Notes: generated by a model from the sequence alone, not told the origin. 64,000 nt of DNA from Caribbeanibacter sp964518305 (GCA_964518305.1 CAZFDK010000006.1:1-64000), one strand, 5' to 3'; positions 8,412-16,222 are shown, numbered from the stretch's first letter. Made by a program: numbers and translations.

Positions 8412-9557
8412 ATGAACGGAGACGAGGGACCGGACGCGGGCGTCCCACTGGCGCCGCGGACCACGCTCCGCCTGGGCGGCAAGGCCCGGTACTTGTGGTC
8501 CGTCTCGTCCGCCGACGAGGCGGCGGAAGCCCTGCGATGGGCCCGGGCCAACCGGCAGCCGGTGCAGGTCCTCGGCGGCGGCAGCAACACGATTTTCCCC
8601 GACGAGGGATATCCGGGCCTGGTCCTGCACGTGGCGGTGCCGGGGCTCCGTTTCCGTGGCGCCGACGGGGACGTCGCGGTGGACGTCGGAGCCGGCGAGA
8701 GCTGGGACGGCCTGGTGCGGGAGAGTGTCGACCGGGGGCTCCACGGGATCGAGTGCCTGTCGGGGATCCCGGGCACCGTCGGGGGCGCGCCGATCCAGAA
8801 CGTGGGCGCCTACGGGCAGGAGCTGTCGGAGACGCTGGTGCACGTGGAGTGTCTGGATCGGGAGACGCTGGAGCGGGAGCGAATTCCGGGCGGGGAGTGC
8901 GGCTTCGACTACCGGTGGAGTCGCTTCAAGGGCGAGGACCGCGGCCGGTTCCTGATCCTCGGCATCCGACTCCGCCTGGACAGGGGGCGTCGTCCGGAGC
9001 TGCGGTACGGCCAGCTCGAGGACGAGGTGGAGCGCCGGGGGGGGATCGATCATGTTTCCCCGGAGGAGGCGGTCCGCCGCGTCCGGGAGGCGGTGCTGGA
9101 GCTCCGGAAGTCGAAGTCCATGGTCGTCCGGGAGGGGGACCCGGATTCACGCTCGGCGGGGTCGTTCTTTCTGAATCCGGCCCTGAGCGAGGCGGAGTAC
9201 CGGGAGCTCGAGCGGCGTTGGGAGTCGGCCGGGGGCGAGGAGCCGATACCCTCCTACCCGGCCGACGGCGGGCGAAAAGTCCCGGCGGCCTGGCTCGTGG
9301 AGAAGGCCGGCTTCGAGAAGGGCCACCGGCACGGAGGCGTCGGTCTCTCCACCAGCCACGCGCTGGCCCTGGTGAACCGCGGCGGGAGCACGCGGGAGCT
9401 GCTGGAGCTCGCCGAAGAGATCCGGGAGGCGGTGGCCGGCCGGTTCGGCGTCCGCCTGGAGAGGGAGCCGGTGCTGGCCGAGCCCGGCGTCCCGGAGGAC
9501 GTCGGACCGCGGCGCGGCGTGAGCGATTCGGAACCCAGCGAGGAGGTACACCGATGA
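8412..9557 (+). CDS. murB: UDP-N-acetylenolpyruvoylglucosamine reductase MurB
   Basis: MurB is the FAD enzyme that reduces UDP-GlcNAc-enolpyruvate to UDP-MurNAc in peptidoglycan synthesis in the cytoplasm. The 381-residue product has the FAD-binding GGGSNT, the conserved SGIPGTVGGAP loop with NVGAYGQE, and the catalytic serine region SAGSFFLNP. The last 30 residues (after the REPVLAEPG segment) are a charged tail not usual in the family. The ATG at 8412 lies 87 bp after the sulfocyanin stop. The stop overlaps the next ATG (9554-9557). Its place between respiratory genes looks accidental. Confidence 0.93.
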   Translation: MNGDEGPDAGVPLAPRTTLRLGGKARYLWSVSSADEAAEALRWARANRQPVQVLGGGSNTIFPDEGYPGLVLHVAVPGLRFRGADGDVAVDVGAGESWDGLVRESVDRGLHGIECLSGIPGTVGGAPIQNVGAYGQELSETLVHVECLDRETLERERIPGGECGFDYRWSRFKGEDRGRFLILGIRLRLDRGRRPELRYGQLEDEVERRGGIDHVSPEEAVRRVREAVLELRKSKSMVVREGDPDSRSAGSFFLNPALSEAEYRELERRWESAGGEEPIPSYPADGGRKVPAAWLVEKAGFEKGHRHGGVGLSTSHALALVNRGGSTRELLELAEEIREAVAGRFGVRLEREPVLAEPGVPEDVGPRRGVSDSEPSEEVHR

Positions 9558-10396
9558 GAGGCACGGCGATCGAAGACGTCAGCCGAGGGGCGGTCCTCGG
9601 CGCGGCGCTGCTGGCTCTGGGGGCGATACCCGCCGCCGGACCGTTCGGTGCGATGGCGTCCGCCCAGGAAGCTCCGGCGTCGGCGGAGACGGAGGACACC
9701 AGGGTGGTGGTCCGGGCCGTGGCTCACGACGCCAAGGTGATCGGGAGCGGCGTCGGCGGCGCCCGGATCACGATTCGGAACACCGAGACCGGCGAGGTCC
9801 TGGCTCGCGGACTGCAGGAGGGAGGCACCGGGAGCACCGGGACGATCATGCGGAAGCCGCATCCCCGGGCCGGAACGATCTACGGCACGGAGGACGCCGC
9901 CGGCTACGAGGCCACGCTCTCCCTCGATTCGCCCACCCCGGTGGAAATCGTAGCGGAAGGCCCTCTCGGGACTCCGCACGCGACGCAGAGAGCCTCGCGC
10001 ACGATGCTTCTCGTGCCGGGGAGGGACGTCACCGGCGAGGGGGTGGTCCTGGAGCTGTACGGGTTCACCGTGGAGATGCAGCGCCCCTCGGACGGAGCGA
10101 CGCCCGTTGCCGGTCGACCGTTGACCGTTCGGGCAAGCGTGACCATGCTCTGTGGCTGTCCGATCGAGCCCGGCGGGCTGTGGGACGCCGACCGGATCGA
10201 CGTCTCGGTGCGCCTGGTGCGTGACGGCCGCGTCGTCCGCGATAGGGAGATGAGCTTCGCCGGCGAAACCAATATCTTCGATGGGACGATCACCCCGCCC
10301 TCGGCTGGCAGCTACGAGCTCGTGGTGCTGGCGTCCGACGCGGAGCGGGCGAACTTCGGACGCGTCCGGACGGAGATCAGCGCCCGAGAGGATTGA
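9554..10396 (+). CDS. Exported protein of unknown function next to the oxidase genes
   Basis: I do not recognise this 280-residue protein. It begins with a signal sequence ending near MASAQEA (about residue 38), and the mature part looks like two beta-rich modules: residues 45-165 with GGARITIRNTETGEVL, resembling a carboxypeptidase-type or Ig-like fold, and residues 170-275 with GRPLTVRASVTM and a CGCP motif, ending in SGTYEL-like beta strands (SAGSYELVVLAS). The CGC pair could bind metal. The ATG overlaps the murB stop and has AGGAGG at 9541-9546, so it is probably translated with murB. It lies just before the ba3-type oxidase genes and may be linked to periplasmic copper or oxidase assembly, which is a guess. 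Confidence 0.6.
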   Translation: MRGTAIEDVSRGAVLGAALLALGAIPAAGPFGAMASAQEAPASAETEDTRVVVRAVAHDAKVIGSGVGGARITIRNTETGEVLARGLQEGGTGSTGTIMRKPHPRAGTIYGTEDAAGYEATLSLDSPTPVEIVAEGPLGTPHATQRASRTMLLVPGRDVTGEGVVLELYGFTVEMQRPSDGATPVAGRPLTVRASVTMLCGCPIEPGGLWDADRIDVSVRLVRDGRVVRDREMSFAGETNIFDGTITPPSAGSYELVVLASDAERANFGRVRTEISARED

Positions 10397-10423
10397 TCCT
10401 GTAGGCGCCTGTTGACGGGACAC

Positions 10424-10435
10424 GTGAGATCTCAC
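10424..10435. promoter_or_regulatory. Palindrome GTGAGATCTCAC before the oxidase genes
   Basis: A perfect 12-bp palindrome lies in the 180-bp gap before the oxidase genes. An AT-rich GAAAATATCAT follows at 10481-10491 and could hold a -10 element. Together they suggest a regulated promoter for the downstream oxidase operon; the regulator is unknown. Confidence 0.4.
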
Positions 10436-10576
10436 CACGCTCCTGTCGCGAAATTCGCCGCGTGGCCTGGTCGACCGAGAGAAAATATCATCCGGCGTTC
10501 CGGGAGCGGGCGGCCCCGCCGCGAGCGATCCGAGCCGGCACGCGGACGGCCAACACGATGGAGGAAGGCGACGACG

Positions 10577-10825
10577 ATGAGCGAAGCCCACGACACGGAA
10601 CCGGCTGGCACCGGCGACGAGCCGACGGTCGCTGCCGTCGCCGCGAAGCTGGCCATATACGTCCTCCCGGGTGCGGTCGCCGCGGCGGTGGTGTGGGAGG
10701 TCTTCAGCGTTCTTCTCTCCGGTGAGCTGCCGGAGGGACGCATCGTATGGCTCGCGGTGGGCCTCCTCGTGGTGCTCGCGGTGGCCGTGGCCGCCCTCCG
10801 GAACCACGTGGTGTCCCGCGAGTGA
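10577..10825 (+). CDS. Small two-helix membrane protein, unknown
   Basis: The product has 82 residues: an acidic hydrophilic N-terminus (about 1-22) and two membrane helices (about 25-47 and 57-76) ending with a short basic tail. The ATG follows GGAGGAAGG at 10560-10568. It is 33 bp upstream of the oxidase subunit IIa gene and probably co-transcribed with the ba3-type oxidase. Small helical proteins often accompany heme-copper oxidase operons, but I cannot name this one. Confidence 0.6.
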   Translation: MSEAHDTEPAGTGDEPTVAAVAAKLAIYVLPGAVAAAVVWEVFSVLLSGELPEGRIVWLAVGLLVVLAVAVAALRNHVVSRE

Positions 10826-10858
10826 TCTCGGGCCTCGAACTCAAGACGGGAGTGGGAG

Positions 10859-10999
10859 ATGGCGAACGAGCCGACGGACCCTGACGATATCTCCGCCGAC
10901 GATGTCGACGCGCGGGGGACGCTCTTCTTCCTCGGCGTCTACCTCATGCTTCTCTTCGGCATGTGGGGCGCCATGTACTGGATCATGGTGACTCGATGA
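10859..10999 (+). CDS. cbaD: Cytochrome ba3-type oxidase subunit IIa
   Basis: This is a 46-residue single-helix protein. It has an acidic N-terminus (about residues 1-20) and one membrane helix (LFFLGVYLMLLFGMWGAMYW). The size, topology and position directly before subunits II and I match subunit IIa of Thermus-type ba3 oxidases, whose helix fills the place of a subunit II helix. The start at 10859 has GGGAG just before it, and the stop overlaps the ATG of subunit II (ATGA at 10996-10999). Confidence 0.85.
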   Translation: MANEPTDPDDISADDVDARGTLFFLGVYLMLLFGMWGAMYWIMVTR

Positions 11000-11541
11000 G
11001 CGCCGACGAGATGCAGGATCCGATCGTCCGGCGCCGCGAGGAGATCGCCGAGATCTACGAGAAGGGGTTCCTGGCCCTTTCGGCCCTCATGCTGGTGGCC
11101 TTCCTGGGAGCGCTGGCCTACGCGGCGTTCGCCATGAACATCGAGCTTCCCTCGGACGAGGGGCAGCTGAACCCGCGGGAGGTGCGGCAGACCGAGCCCT
11201 TCAGCGACCCGGGCCCCGGAGTCTACCAGACCGGCCCCGGTGAGTATCGGGTCGTGCTCCTGGCCTCGGCGTGGCGCTTCAACCCGGCGGAGATCGAGGT
11301 GCCCGCCGGCTCCCAGGTCACCTTCGTCGGGACCTCTGCGGACGTCCTCCACGGCTTCCACATCGAGGAAACGCGGGTGAACGTGNNNNNNNNNNTGATG
11401 ATGATTCCGGGCCAGGTCACGAAGGTCACCTACACCTTCACGGAACCGGGTCAGCACAACTTCGTCTGCCACGAGTACTGCGGGATCGGGCACCACCAGA
11501 TGTACGGAGAGCTGACCGTCACCTCCGGGGAGGAAGGATGA
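10996..11541 (+). CDS. cbaB: Cytochrome ba3-type oxidase subunit II (CuA)
   Basis: Subunit II takes electrons from a periplasmic donor to the CuA centre and on to subunit I. It has about 181 residues, with an N-terminal helix near residues 28-48 and a cupredoxin domain from about residue 85. The ligands are a His in VLHGFHIE and the C-x3-C-x3-H-x2-M run (CHEYCGIGHHQM). Ten N (11386-11395) interrupt the frame in the highly conserved VNVM-IPG segment; the frame is the same on both sides only because the run is ten long and the join overlaps. The ATG overlaps the subunit IIa stop and the stop overlaps the subunit I ATG. Confidence 0.93.
   Translation: MSADEMQDPIVRRREEIAEIYEKGFLALSALMLVAFLGALAYAAFAMNIELPSDEGQLNPREVRQTEPFSDPGPGVYQTGPGEYRVVLLASAWRFNPAEIEVPAGSQVTFVGTSADVLHGFHIEETRVNVXXXXMMIPGQVTKVTYTFTEPGQHNFVCHEYCGIGHHQMYGELTVTSGEEG
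11386..11395. other. Ten-N assembly gap inside oxidase subunit II
   Basis: The run sits between AACGTG and TGATGATGATT. Family members read NVM-IPG at this point with no insertion, so the N run most likely joins contigs that abut or overlap by two bases (TG) rather than hiding residues. Confidence 0.9.
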
Positions 11542-13205
11542 GCACGGCCGTCGTCCAGGGGGCGTCCGGGGGGTTCACCCTTCCGCGCTCCCAGAAGCGT
11601 CTCCTGCGTTGGACCATCTTCATCGGCTTCGCGGCCATGGCCTTCGGGGTCACCAACGGCCTCGGTCAGGCGCTCAACTACGCCGATATCAGCATCCTCC
11701 AGTGGTTCCCGGGGATGGAGACCTATTACCAGGGACTGACGGCCCACGGGGTCTTCAACGCCATCGTCCTGACCTTCGCCTTCGCCAACGGCTTCCTGAT
11801 GCTCACCACGGCACGGGGGCTGAACAGGGAACTGAAGCCGGGGCTCCTGCACGGAGCCTTCTGGACTCTGGCGGCGGGAACGGCGCTGGCGGCCTGGGCC
11901 ATCTTCACCGGTCGGGCCAGCGTGCTCTACACCTTCTACCCGCCGCTGAAAGCTCACTGGACCTTCTACGCGGGCCTGGCCCTGCTCGTGATCAGCACCT
12001 GGATCACCTCGATCCAGCTCTTCGTGCTCCTGAAGGAGTGGAAGGCCGAGAACCCGGACGAGCGCATCCCGCTGCTGGCCTTCATCTCGGTCTGCACGTA
12101 CGCCATGTGGGACATCGCCTCCATCGGGATCGCCGTGGAGGTGGTGGGCTTTCTGCTTCCCTGGTCTCTCGGGCTGATCGAGGGTGCCGACCCGATGCTC
12201 AGCCGAACCCTGTTCTGGTACACGGGCCACCCCATCGTCTACTTCTGGCTCCTGCCGGCGTACGTCTCCTGGTACGCCATGGTGCCGAAGCACGCCGAGG
12301 GGAAGCTGTACAGCGACTCGCTGGCCCGAGTCGTCTTCCTGATGTTTCTCTGCCTCTCGATCCCGGTCGGCTTCCATCACCAGTACACGGACCCCGGGAT
12401 CGACGCCGGAATGAAAGCGGTGCACACCGTTCTCACCTTCGGTGTCTTCTTCCCGAGCCTGGTGACCGCATTCTCGGTCATGTCGGCTCTGGAGCTCGGC
12501 GGCCGGCGACGGGGCGGACAGGGGCTGCTGGGATGGATCCGGAAGCTGCCGTGGGGAAACCCGGCCCTTTCCGCCCAGCTCCTGGCCATGCTGGTCTTCC
12601 TCCTGGGAGGAATCACGGGCCTCATCCTGGCCAGTTACAACATCAACCAGATCGTCCACAACACGAGCTTCGTGCCGGGCCACTTCCACATGACGGTGGG
12701 AACGGCCGTGGGCCTGTCCTTCATGGGCATCGCCTACTGGCTCGTGCCCTACCTCACGGACAGAGAGCTCTGGGGACGTAAGATGGCGGTGGCCCAGGGA
12801 TGGGTGTACTTCGTCGGCGTACTCATCTTCGCCCGGGGGCAGATCTCCGGCGGCCTCGACGGTATGCCCCGTCGGAGCAAGATCATCGACGCGCCCTATG
12901 CCGAGGGGCAGTGGGAGCTGGCGGGGATCCTCACCGGAGTCGGGGGCACGCTGATGTTCGTGAGCGCCGCGATGTTCTTCCTGGTGCTCGCGGGCACCGT
13001 GCTGCTGGCCGACAGGAAGGAGCACGTCGACATCCCCTTCACGGAGACGCTCCGCGAGCCCGCGGAGACGGGCTGGGAGCCGAAGATGGACAAGTTCCGC
13101 TACTGGGTGACGGCGACCGTGGTCCTGATCTTGATCGCCTACGGCCCCTGGCTGATCAAGTACCTGCCGCCGAACCTCAACGTGCCGGGCTTCACGGCGT
13201 TCTGA
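11538..13205 (+). CDS. cbaA: Cytochrome ba3-type oxidase subunit I
   Basis: This is the catalytic heme-copper subunit that reduces O2 and pumps protons. It has 555 residues and about 13 helices. Conserved heme and CuB ligands are in HGVFNAIVLTF (low-spin heme His), WYTGHPIVYFW (CuB His) followed by a His pair in GFHHQYTDPG, and PGHFHMTVG (high- and low-spin heme His). The sequence is of the B (ba3) class, consistent with the small subunits upstream and the lack of a subunit III gene. The ATG at 11538 overlaps the subunit II stop and follows AGGAAGG. It is the last gene of the oxidase operon; terminator-like hairpins follow. Confidence 0.95.
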   Translation: MSTAVVQGASGGFTLPRSQKRLLRWTIFIGFAAMAFGVTNGLGQALNYADISILQWFPGMETYYQGLTAHGVFNAIVLTFAFANGFLMLTTARGLNRELKPGLLHGAFWTLAAGTALAAWAIFTGRASVLYTFYPPLKAHWTFYAGLALLVISTWITSIQLFVLLKEWKAENPDERIPLLAFISVCTYAMWDIASIGIAVEVVGFLLPWSLGLIEGADPMLSRTLFWYTGHPIVYFWLLPAYVSWYAMVPKHAEGKLYSDSLARVVFLMFLCLSIPVGFHHQYTDPGIDAGMKAVHTVLTFGVFFPSLVTAFSVMSALELGGRRRGGQGLLGWIRKLPWGNPALSAQLLAMLVFLLGGITGLILASYNINQIVHNTSFVPGHFHMTVGTAVGLSFMGIAYWLVPYLTDRELWGRKMAVAQGWVYFVGVLIFARGQISGGLDGMPRRSKIIDAPYAEGQWELAGILTGVGGTLMFVSAAMFFLVLAGTVLLADRKEHVDIPFTETLREPAETGWEPKMDKFRYWVTATVVLILIAYGPWLIKYLPPNLNVPGFTAF

Positions 13206-13242
13206 GCGCCGTCCGGCCCGTCCTGCCCACACTGAGCACGGA

Positions 13243-13271
13243 GCCCGGCCGGGTCCGAGCCCCGGCCGGGC
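13243..13271 (+). terminator. Strong GC hairpin after the oxidase operon
   Basis: GCCCGGCCGGG and CCCGGCCGGGC form a perfect 11-bp stem with a 7-nt loop, 38 bp after the oxidase subunit I stop. It lacks a T-run but is placed as expected for a termination or mRNA-stabilising hairpin. Confidence 0.5.
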
Positions 13272-13310
13272 GGCCGCCTTCATCCATTTCCCGACGGGAC
13301 GCCACCGGGA

Positions 13311-13321
13311 TCTCCCGACAG
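13311..13321 (+). repeat. Intergenic 11-mer TCTCCCGACAG, copy 2 of 3
   Basis: Identical to 4871-4881 and 15731-15741. This copy lies between the two hairpins that follow the oxidase operon and 107 bp before a DUF2892 gene. Confidence 0.4.
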
Positions 13322-13327
13322 CGGCCA

Positions 13328-13350
13328 CGGCCCGCCGGGCCGAACTTTTT
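13328..13350 (+). terminator. Rho-independent terminator with T-run
   Basis: CGGCCC and GGGCCG form a 6-bp GC stem with a 3-nt loop, followed by AACTTTTT. It is the clearest intrinsic terminator on the plus strand in this region and probably ends the oxidase transcript. Confidence 0.6.
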
Positions 13351-13428
13351 CGTGTGGCGGGCTCAGCCGCCAGGCCGGGGCACGCCCGGCCGCGTTCGAT
13401 TCTCGACCCGAGCCGGGAGGCTGGCAGC

Positions 13429-13662
13429 ATGAACAAGGAAAAGAACATGGCCGTGGCGGACCGGACGATCCGGACGCTGCTCGCGGCCGCGGTGGTCGCC
13501 CTGTGGGCCACGGGCGCCATCGGCGGGATGCTGGCGTTGATCCTCGGAATCGTGGCCGCGATCTTCCTGATCACGAGCCTGGTGGGCTGGTGCCCCCTGT
13601 ATACGCTGCTCGGTGTGGCGACGCGGCGGGACGGCGGGACAGGAGAATCGGCGGCCCGCTGA
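13429..13662 (+). CDS. DUF2892 (YgaP-like) small membrane protein
   Basis: This 77-residue protein has two membrane helices (about residues 16-34 and 38-56) and the ending GWCPLYTLLGV that typifies DUF2892/YgaP transmembrane domains. That domain is often fused to or next to rhodanese proteins; none is here. The ATG follows GGGAGG at 13415-13420. It starts the metal-handling block and may be co-transcribed with the SHOCT-domain gene 31 bp downstream. Its function is unknown; a sulfide- or metal-linked role is suggested by the conserved Cys-Pro. Confidence 0.75.
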   Translation: MNKEKNMAVADRTIRTLLAAAVVALWATGAIGGMLALILGIVAAIFLITSLVGWCPLYTLLGVATRRDGGTGESAAR

Positions 13663-13693
13663 CGACGCTCCCCGTGTCCGGGAGGAGACGACC

Positions 13694-14071
13694 ATGACGG
13701 CCGGCGCGACGACGATGATCGGAGGGACCGCGATCGCGGTCGGAGGCTGGACGGGCCTGAGCCTGGCCCAGTCCTACCACGACTTCCACGGCTTCGGCGG
13801 AGGGATGGGCGGGATGGGTCTGATGTCCTGGGTGGGGGCCCTGCTGGGCTTCCTCTTCGCGCTGGCGCTCCTGCTGCTCATCGCGGCCCTCGTCTGGCGG
13901 CTGGTGCGGAGCGACCGCGGCGCCGGGAGTGGGACAGGGGGCGGGTCGGCCGGGGTGGACTCCCGATCGACCTCCGAGTCCCCCCTGGAGGTGCTGGAGC
14001 AACGGTACGCCCGAGGTGAGGTCGACCGTGAGGAGTTCCTGCAGAAGCGGGACGACCTGACGGGTGGCTGA
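13694..14071 (+). CDS. Membrane protein with C-terminal SHOCT domain
   Basis: The product has 125 residues. A hydrophobic N-terminus (about 10-25) is followed by a Gly/Met-rich stretch (FGGGMGGMGLM), a strong helix (about 45-72), a Gly/Ser linker, and a C-terminal SHOCT domain (EVLEQRYARGEVDREEF, about residues 100-120). SHOCT domains are short modules, common at protein ends, with no enzymatic role. The His/Met/Gly-rich segment near residue 30 (YHDFHGFGGGM) resembles those of small proteins near copper resistance genes. The start follows GGAGGAGACGACC. Confidence 0.75.
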   Translation: MTAGATTMIGGTAIAVGGWTGLSLAQSYHDFHGFGGGMGGMGLMSWVGALLGFLFALALLLLIAALVWRLVRSDRGAGSGTGGGSAGVDSRSTSESPLEVLEQRYARGEVDREEFLQKRDDLTGG

Positions 14072-14116
14072 CGGCCCGGGTCGGCGCCGTGTTCACGCCG
14101 GGCCAGGAAGACCCGC

Positions 14117-14935
14117 GTGACACAGGCGCCGATTCTCGACGCCCCGATCCTCCAGATATCGTGGCTGGAGCTCGCTCTCTCCGGCGGGCTCATCCTGATG
14201 GCCGTGGGTCTCTCCCGAACCTTCCGCACCGGACTCTCGGGCAGCTTCCTCCTGGGGGCCCTCCGCACGGTCGTGCAGCTCACGCTGGTCGGCTACGTGC
14301 TGGTCTACGTATTCTCGGTGGAGCAGTGGTGGCTGGTGCTCGCCGCCCTCGGCCTGATGACCGCCGTGGCCACGCGGGAAGCCGTGCAGCGGCAGGACGC
14401 GCCGTCCGCGCGGCTGTACGGGATCACCGGCCTGGCACTGGCGCTGGGCGCGGGCCTCACCCTGGTCTACGTGAGCTCGGTCGTCGTGCGGCCCGACCCC
14501 TGGTACAACCCCCGCTATCTGATCCCCCTGTTCGGAATGATCATCAGCAGCGCCATGAACGCCGCGGCGCTGGCTGCGGAGCGTCTGACGGGCGAGATGG
14601 AATCGAGGAGTCGGGAGATCGAGGCCCGCCTGGCCCTCGGGGCCGACGCCATCGAGGCCTCCCGGGAGCCCGTCCGGCGGGCGATCCGGGCGGCCAGCAT
14701 CCCGATCATGAATCAGCTCATGATCGTGGGGATCGTGGCGCTCCCCGGGATGATGACGGGCCAGATCATATCGGGCACCTCCCCCCTGACCGCGGTTCGC
14801 TACCAGATCGTGGTGATGTTCATGCTCGCCGCCGCCGTGGCGGTCTCGGCGGCCGGTGTCGCCGCCTGGTACCGCCGGGAGTTCTTCTCCGACGCCCTCC
14901 AGTTCCGGCCTCCGGGCGGTGCGTCGGCGCCGTGA
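14117..14935 (+). CDS. fetB: FetB/YbbM-type ABC permease (iron export family)
   Basis: This 272-residue membrane protein of the UPF0014 family has about seven helices and the family-typical region NAAALAAERLTGEMESR near residue 150, followed by ALGADAIEASREPVRRAI and the GMMTGQIISGTSPL loop. In E. coli FetAB exports iron and protects against peroxide. The start is GTG at 14117 (no ATG fits); the annotation assumes the codon is read as Met. The ATPase gene is 21 bp downstream. Confidence 0.85.
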   Translation: MTQAPILDAPILQISWLELALSGGLILMAVGLSRTFRTGLSGSFLLGALRTVVQLTLVGYVLVYVFSVEQWWLVLAALGLMTAVATREAVQRQDAPSARLYGITGLALALGAGLTLVYVSSVVVRPDPWYNPRYLIPLFGMIISSAMNAAALAAERLTGEMESRSREIEARLALGADAIEASREPVRRAIRAASIPIMNQLMIVGIVALPGMMTGQIISGTSPLTAVRYQIVVMFMLAAAVAVSAAGVAAWYRREFFSDALQFRPPGGASAP

Positions 14936-14956
14936 CGTCCCCGGCCGGAGGATCCG

Positions 14957-15700
14957 GTGGCTAGGGGCGGGAGAGCCGCGGGAGAGGGAGCGGCGGGCGT
15001 CCCGAAGTACGGGTCGGACGCGGAGGAGCCGGCCTTCCGGCTCCGGGACGTCCGAATCGAGCGGGGCGGTCGGCCGGTGCTCGCAGACGTGGATTTGGAC
15101 GTGCCGGCCGGCAGAGTGACGGTGCTCCTGGGCCCCTCGGGCTCGGGGAAGACGTCCCTCCTCCGGGTCCTGAACCGGCTGGACGACCCGGCGAGCGGGG
15201 AAATCCGCTACAGGGGGCGGCCGGTGACCGACTATCCGGTGCGGGAGCTTCGCCGGCGTGTCGGGTTCGTCTTTCAGGCCCCGGTGATGTTCGACGGCAC
15301 CGTCGAGGAGAATCTGCGGGCGCCGGCCCGGGTGGCCGAATGGACGGAGGAGGAGGCCGAGGACCGGGTGCGCGAAGCGCTGCGGCTCGCGGAGCTGGAC
15401 GCGGAGCTCCTGGACCGGGCGGGCAGCGAGCTGTCGGTGGGACAGCAGCAGCGGGCCAACCTGGCCCGCACGCTGGTCAACCGGCCGGAGACGCTTCTGA
15501 TGGACGAGCCCACCTCGGCGCTCGACGCCGTCACCTCCCGGCGCCTGCTGCGCACCTTCCGCCGTCTGACCGTGGAGGAGGGGCGGACCGCTGTGATGGC
15601 CACCCACAGGGAAGGGGAAGCCCGGGTCGCCGGCGACCTGGCCGTCCTCCTCGCGGATGGGGCCGTGGAACGGGTCGGACGCCCGACGGAGCTGCTCTGA
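14957..15700 (+). CDS. fetA: FetA/YbbL-type ABC ATPase
   Basis: This 247-residue ABC ATPase is the partner of the FetB-type permease. It has Walker A GPSGSGKTS, Q-loop in FVFQAPVMFDGTVEENL, signature LSVGQQQRANLARTL, Walker B LLMDEPTSALD and the switch His in ATHREGE. It is shorter than drug exporters and matches the FetA family. About 30 extra residues precede the conserved core (from about residue 30). The GTG at 14957 has GGAGG upstream at suitable distance. Together the pair would export iron or a related metal, in keeping with the copper genes that follow. Confidence 0.87.
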   Translation: MARGGRAAGEGAAGVPKYGSDAEEPAFRLRDVRIERGGRPVLADVDLDVPAGRVTVLLGPSGSGKTSLLRVLNRLDDPASGEIRYRGRPVTDYPVRELRRRVGFVFQAPVMFDGTVEENLRAPARVAEWTEEEAEDRVREALRLAELDAELLDRAGSELSVGQQQRANLARTLVNRPETLLMDEPTSALDAVTSRRLLRTFRRLTVEEGRTAVMATHREGEARVAGDLAVLLADGAVERVGRPTELL

Positions 15701-15730
15701 GGGGAGCCGCCCCACGCGGGAAGAGGACCA

Positions 15731-15741
15731 TCTCCCGACAG
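15731..15741 (+). repeat. Intergenic 11-mer TCTCCCGACAG, copy 3 of 3
   Basis: Identical to the copies at 4871 and 13311; 157 bp before the Cys-rich small protein at 15899. Confidence 0.4.
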
Positions 15742-15898
15742 AGCTCGCACCCGGCGGCGCCGATGTTCACGGTATGGTTCGAGGCCCTGGTGGCGGCAAT
15801 CCCCGGTGGCCGGTGGCGCCGGGGGCGTCGCGGAGCCGTCCGCGTTCAGGGCGCGCCGCCCCGGAGCCAGCCATCTCCCCCAGAGGAACGGTGGATCC

Positions 15899-16219
15899 AT
15901 GACCGCCTACGCCGCCTACTGCGCGTCCTGCGACATCCAGGTGGACGTCGAGATCGACGAGGGCCGGGAGAGGGTGACCGCAGAGAACGTGAGCTGTCCC
16001 GCCCTGGGTGAAAGCTGCCGCGCCGGCACGTGCCTCCTGGCACGCGTCTCACCCGCCCAGCTCCGCGATCAGCTCGAGTTCATTCCCGCGTCCGGGGACG
16101 GGGGTAGACATCGCGGCTTCGACGAGGCAGCCCGAATGGTCGAGCGGGGTCGACGCCGCTCCCTGTCACGGGAGGCGGAGCGGCTGCGGAGCTGGTGGGC
16201 CGAGGTCAGGCCTCAGTAG
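15899..16219 (+). CDS. Cys-rich small protein, paralogue of the one at 20811-21053
   Basis: This 106-residue protein is not one I can name. It has Cys at residues 8, 11, 33, 40 and 45. The core pattern C-x6-C-x4-C with GE-x-C inside it is the same as in the protein at 20811-21053 (Cys 39, 46, 51), and both begin near residue 7 with YC and then D-x-QV. The shared pattern shows they are paralogues and suggests a metal or Fe-S site. The C-terminal half here is longer and very basic (ERGRRRSLSREAERLRSW). The ATG at 15899 is 198 bp after fetA. The gene is convergent with the DUF411 gene, 3 bp apart. Confidence 0.65.
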   Translation: MTAYAAYCASCDIQVDVEIDEGRERVTAENVSCPALGESCRAGTCLLARVSPAQLRDQLEFIPASGDGGRHRGFDEAARMVERGRRRSLSREAERLRSWWAEVRPQ

Positions 16220-16222
16220 CTG

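Noticed and set aside
13386..13412. A stretch resembling a tRNA T-loop (GTTCGATTC)
   Set aside because: No acceptor stem or anticodon arm could be folded around it.
11451..13574. Long minus-strand open frame opposite oxidase subunit I
   Set aside because: Antisense to a clear heme-copper oxidase; no own motifs.
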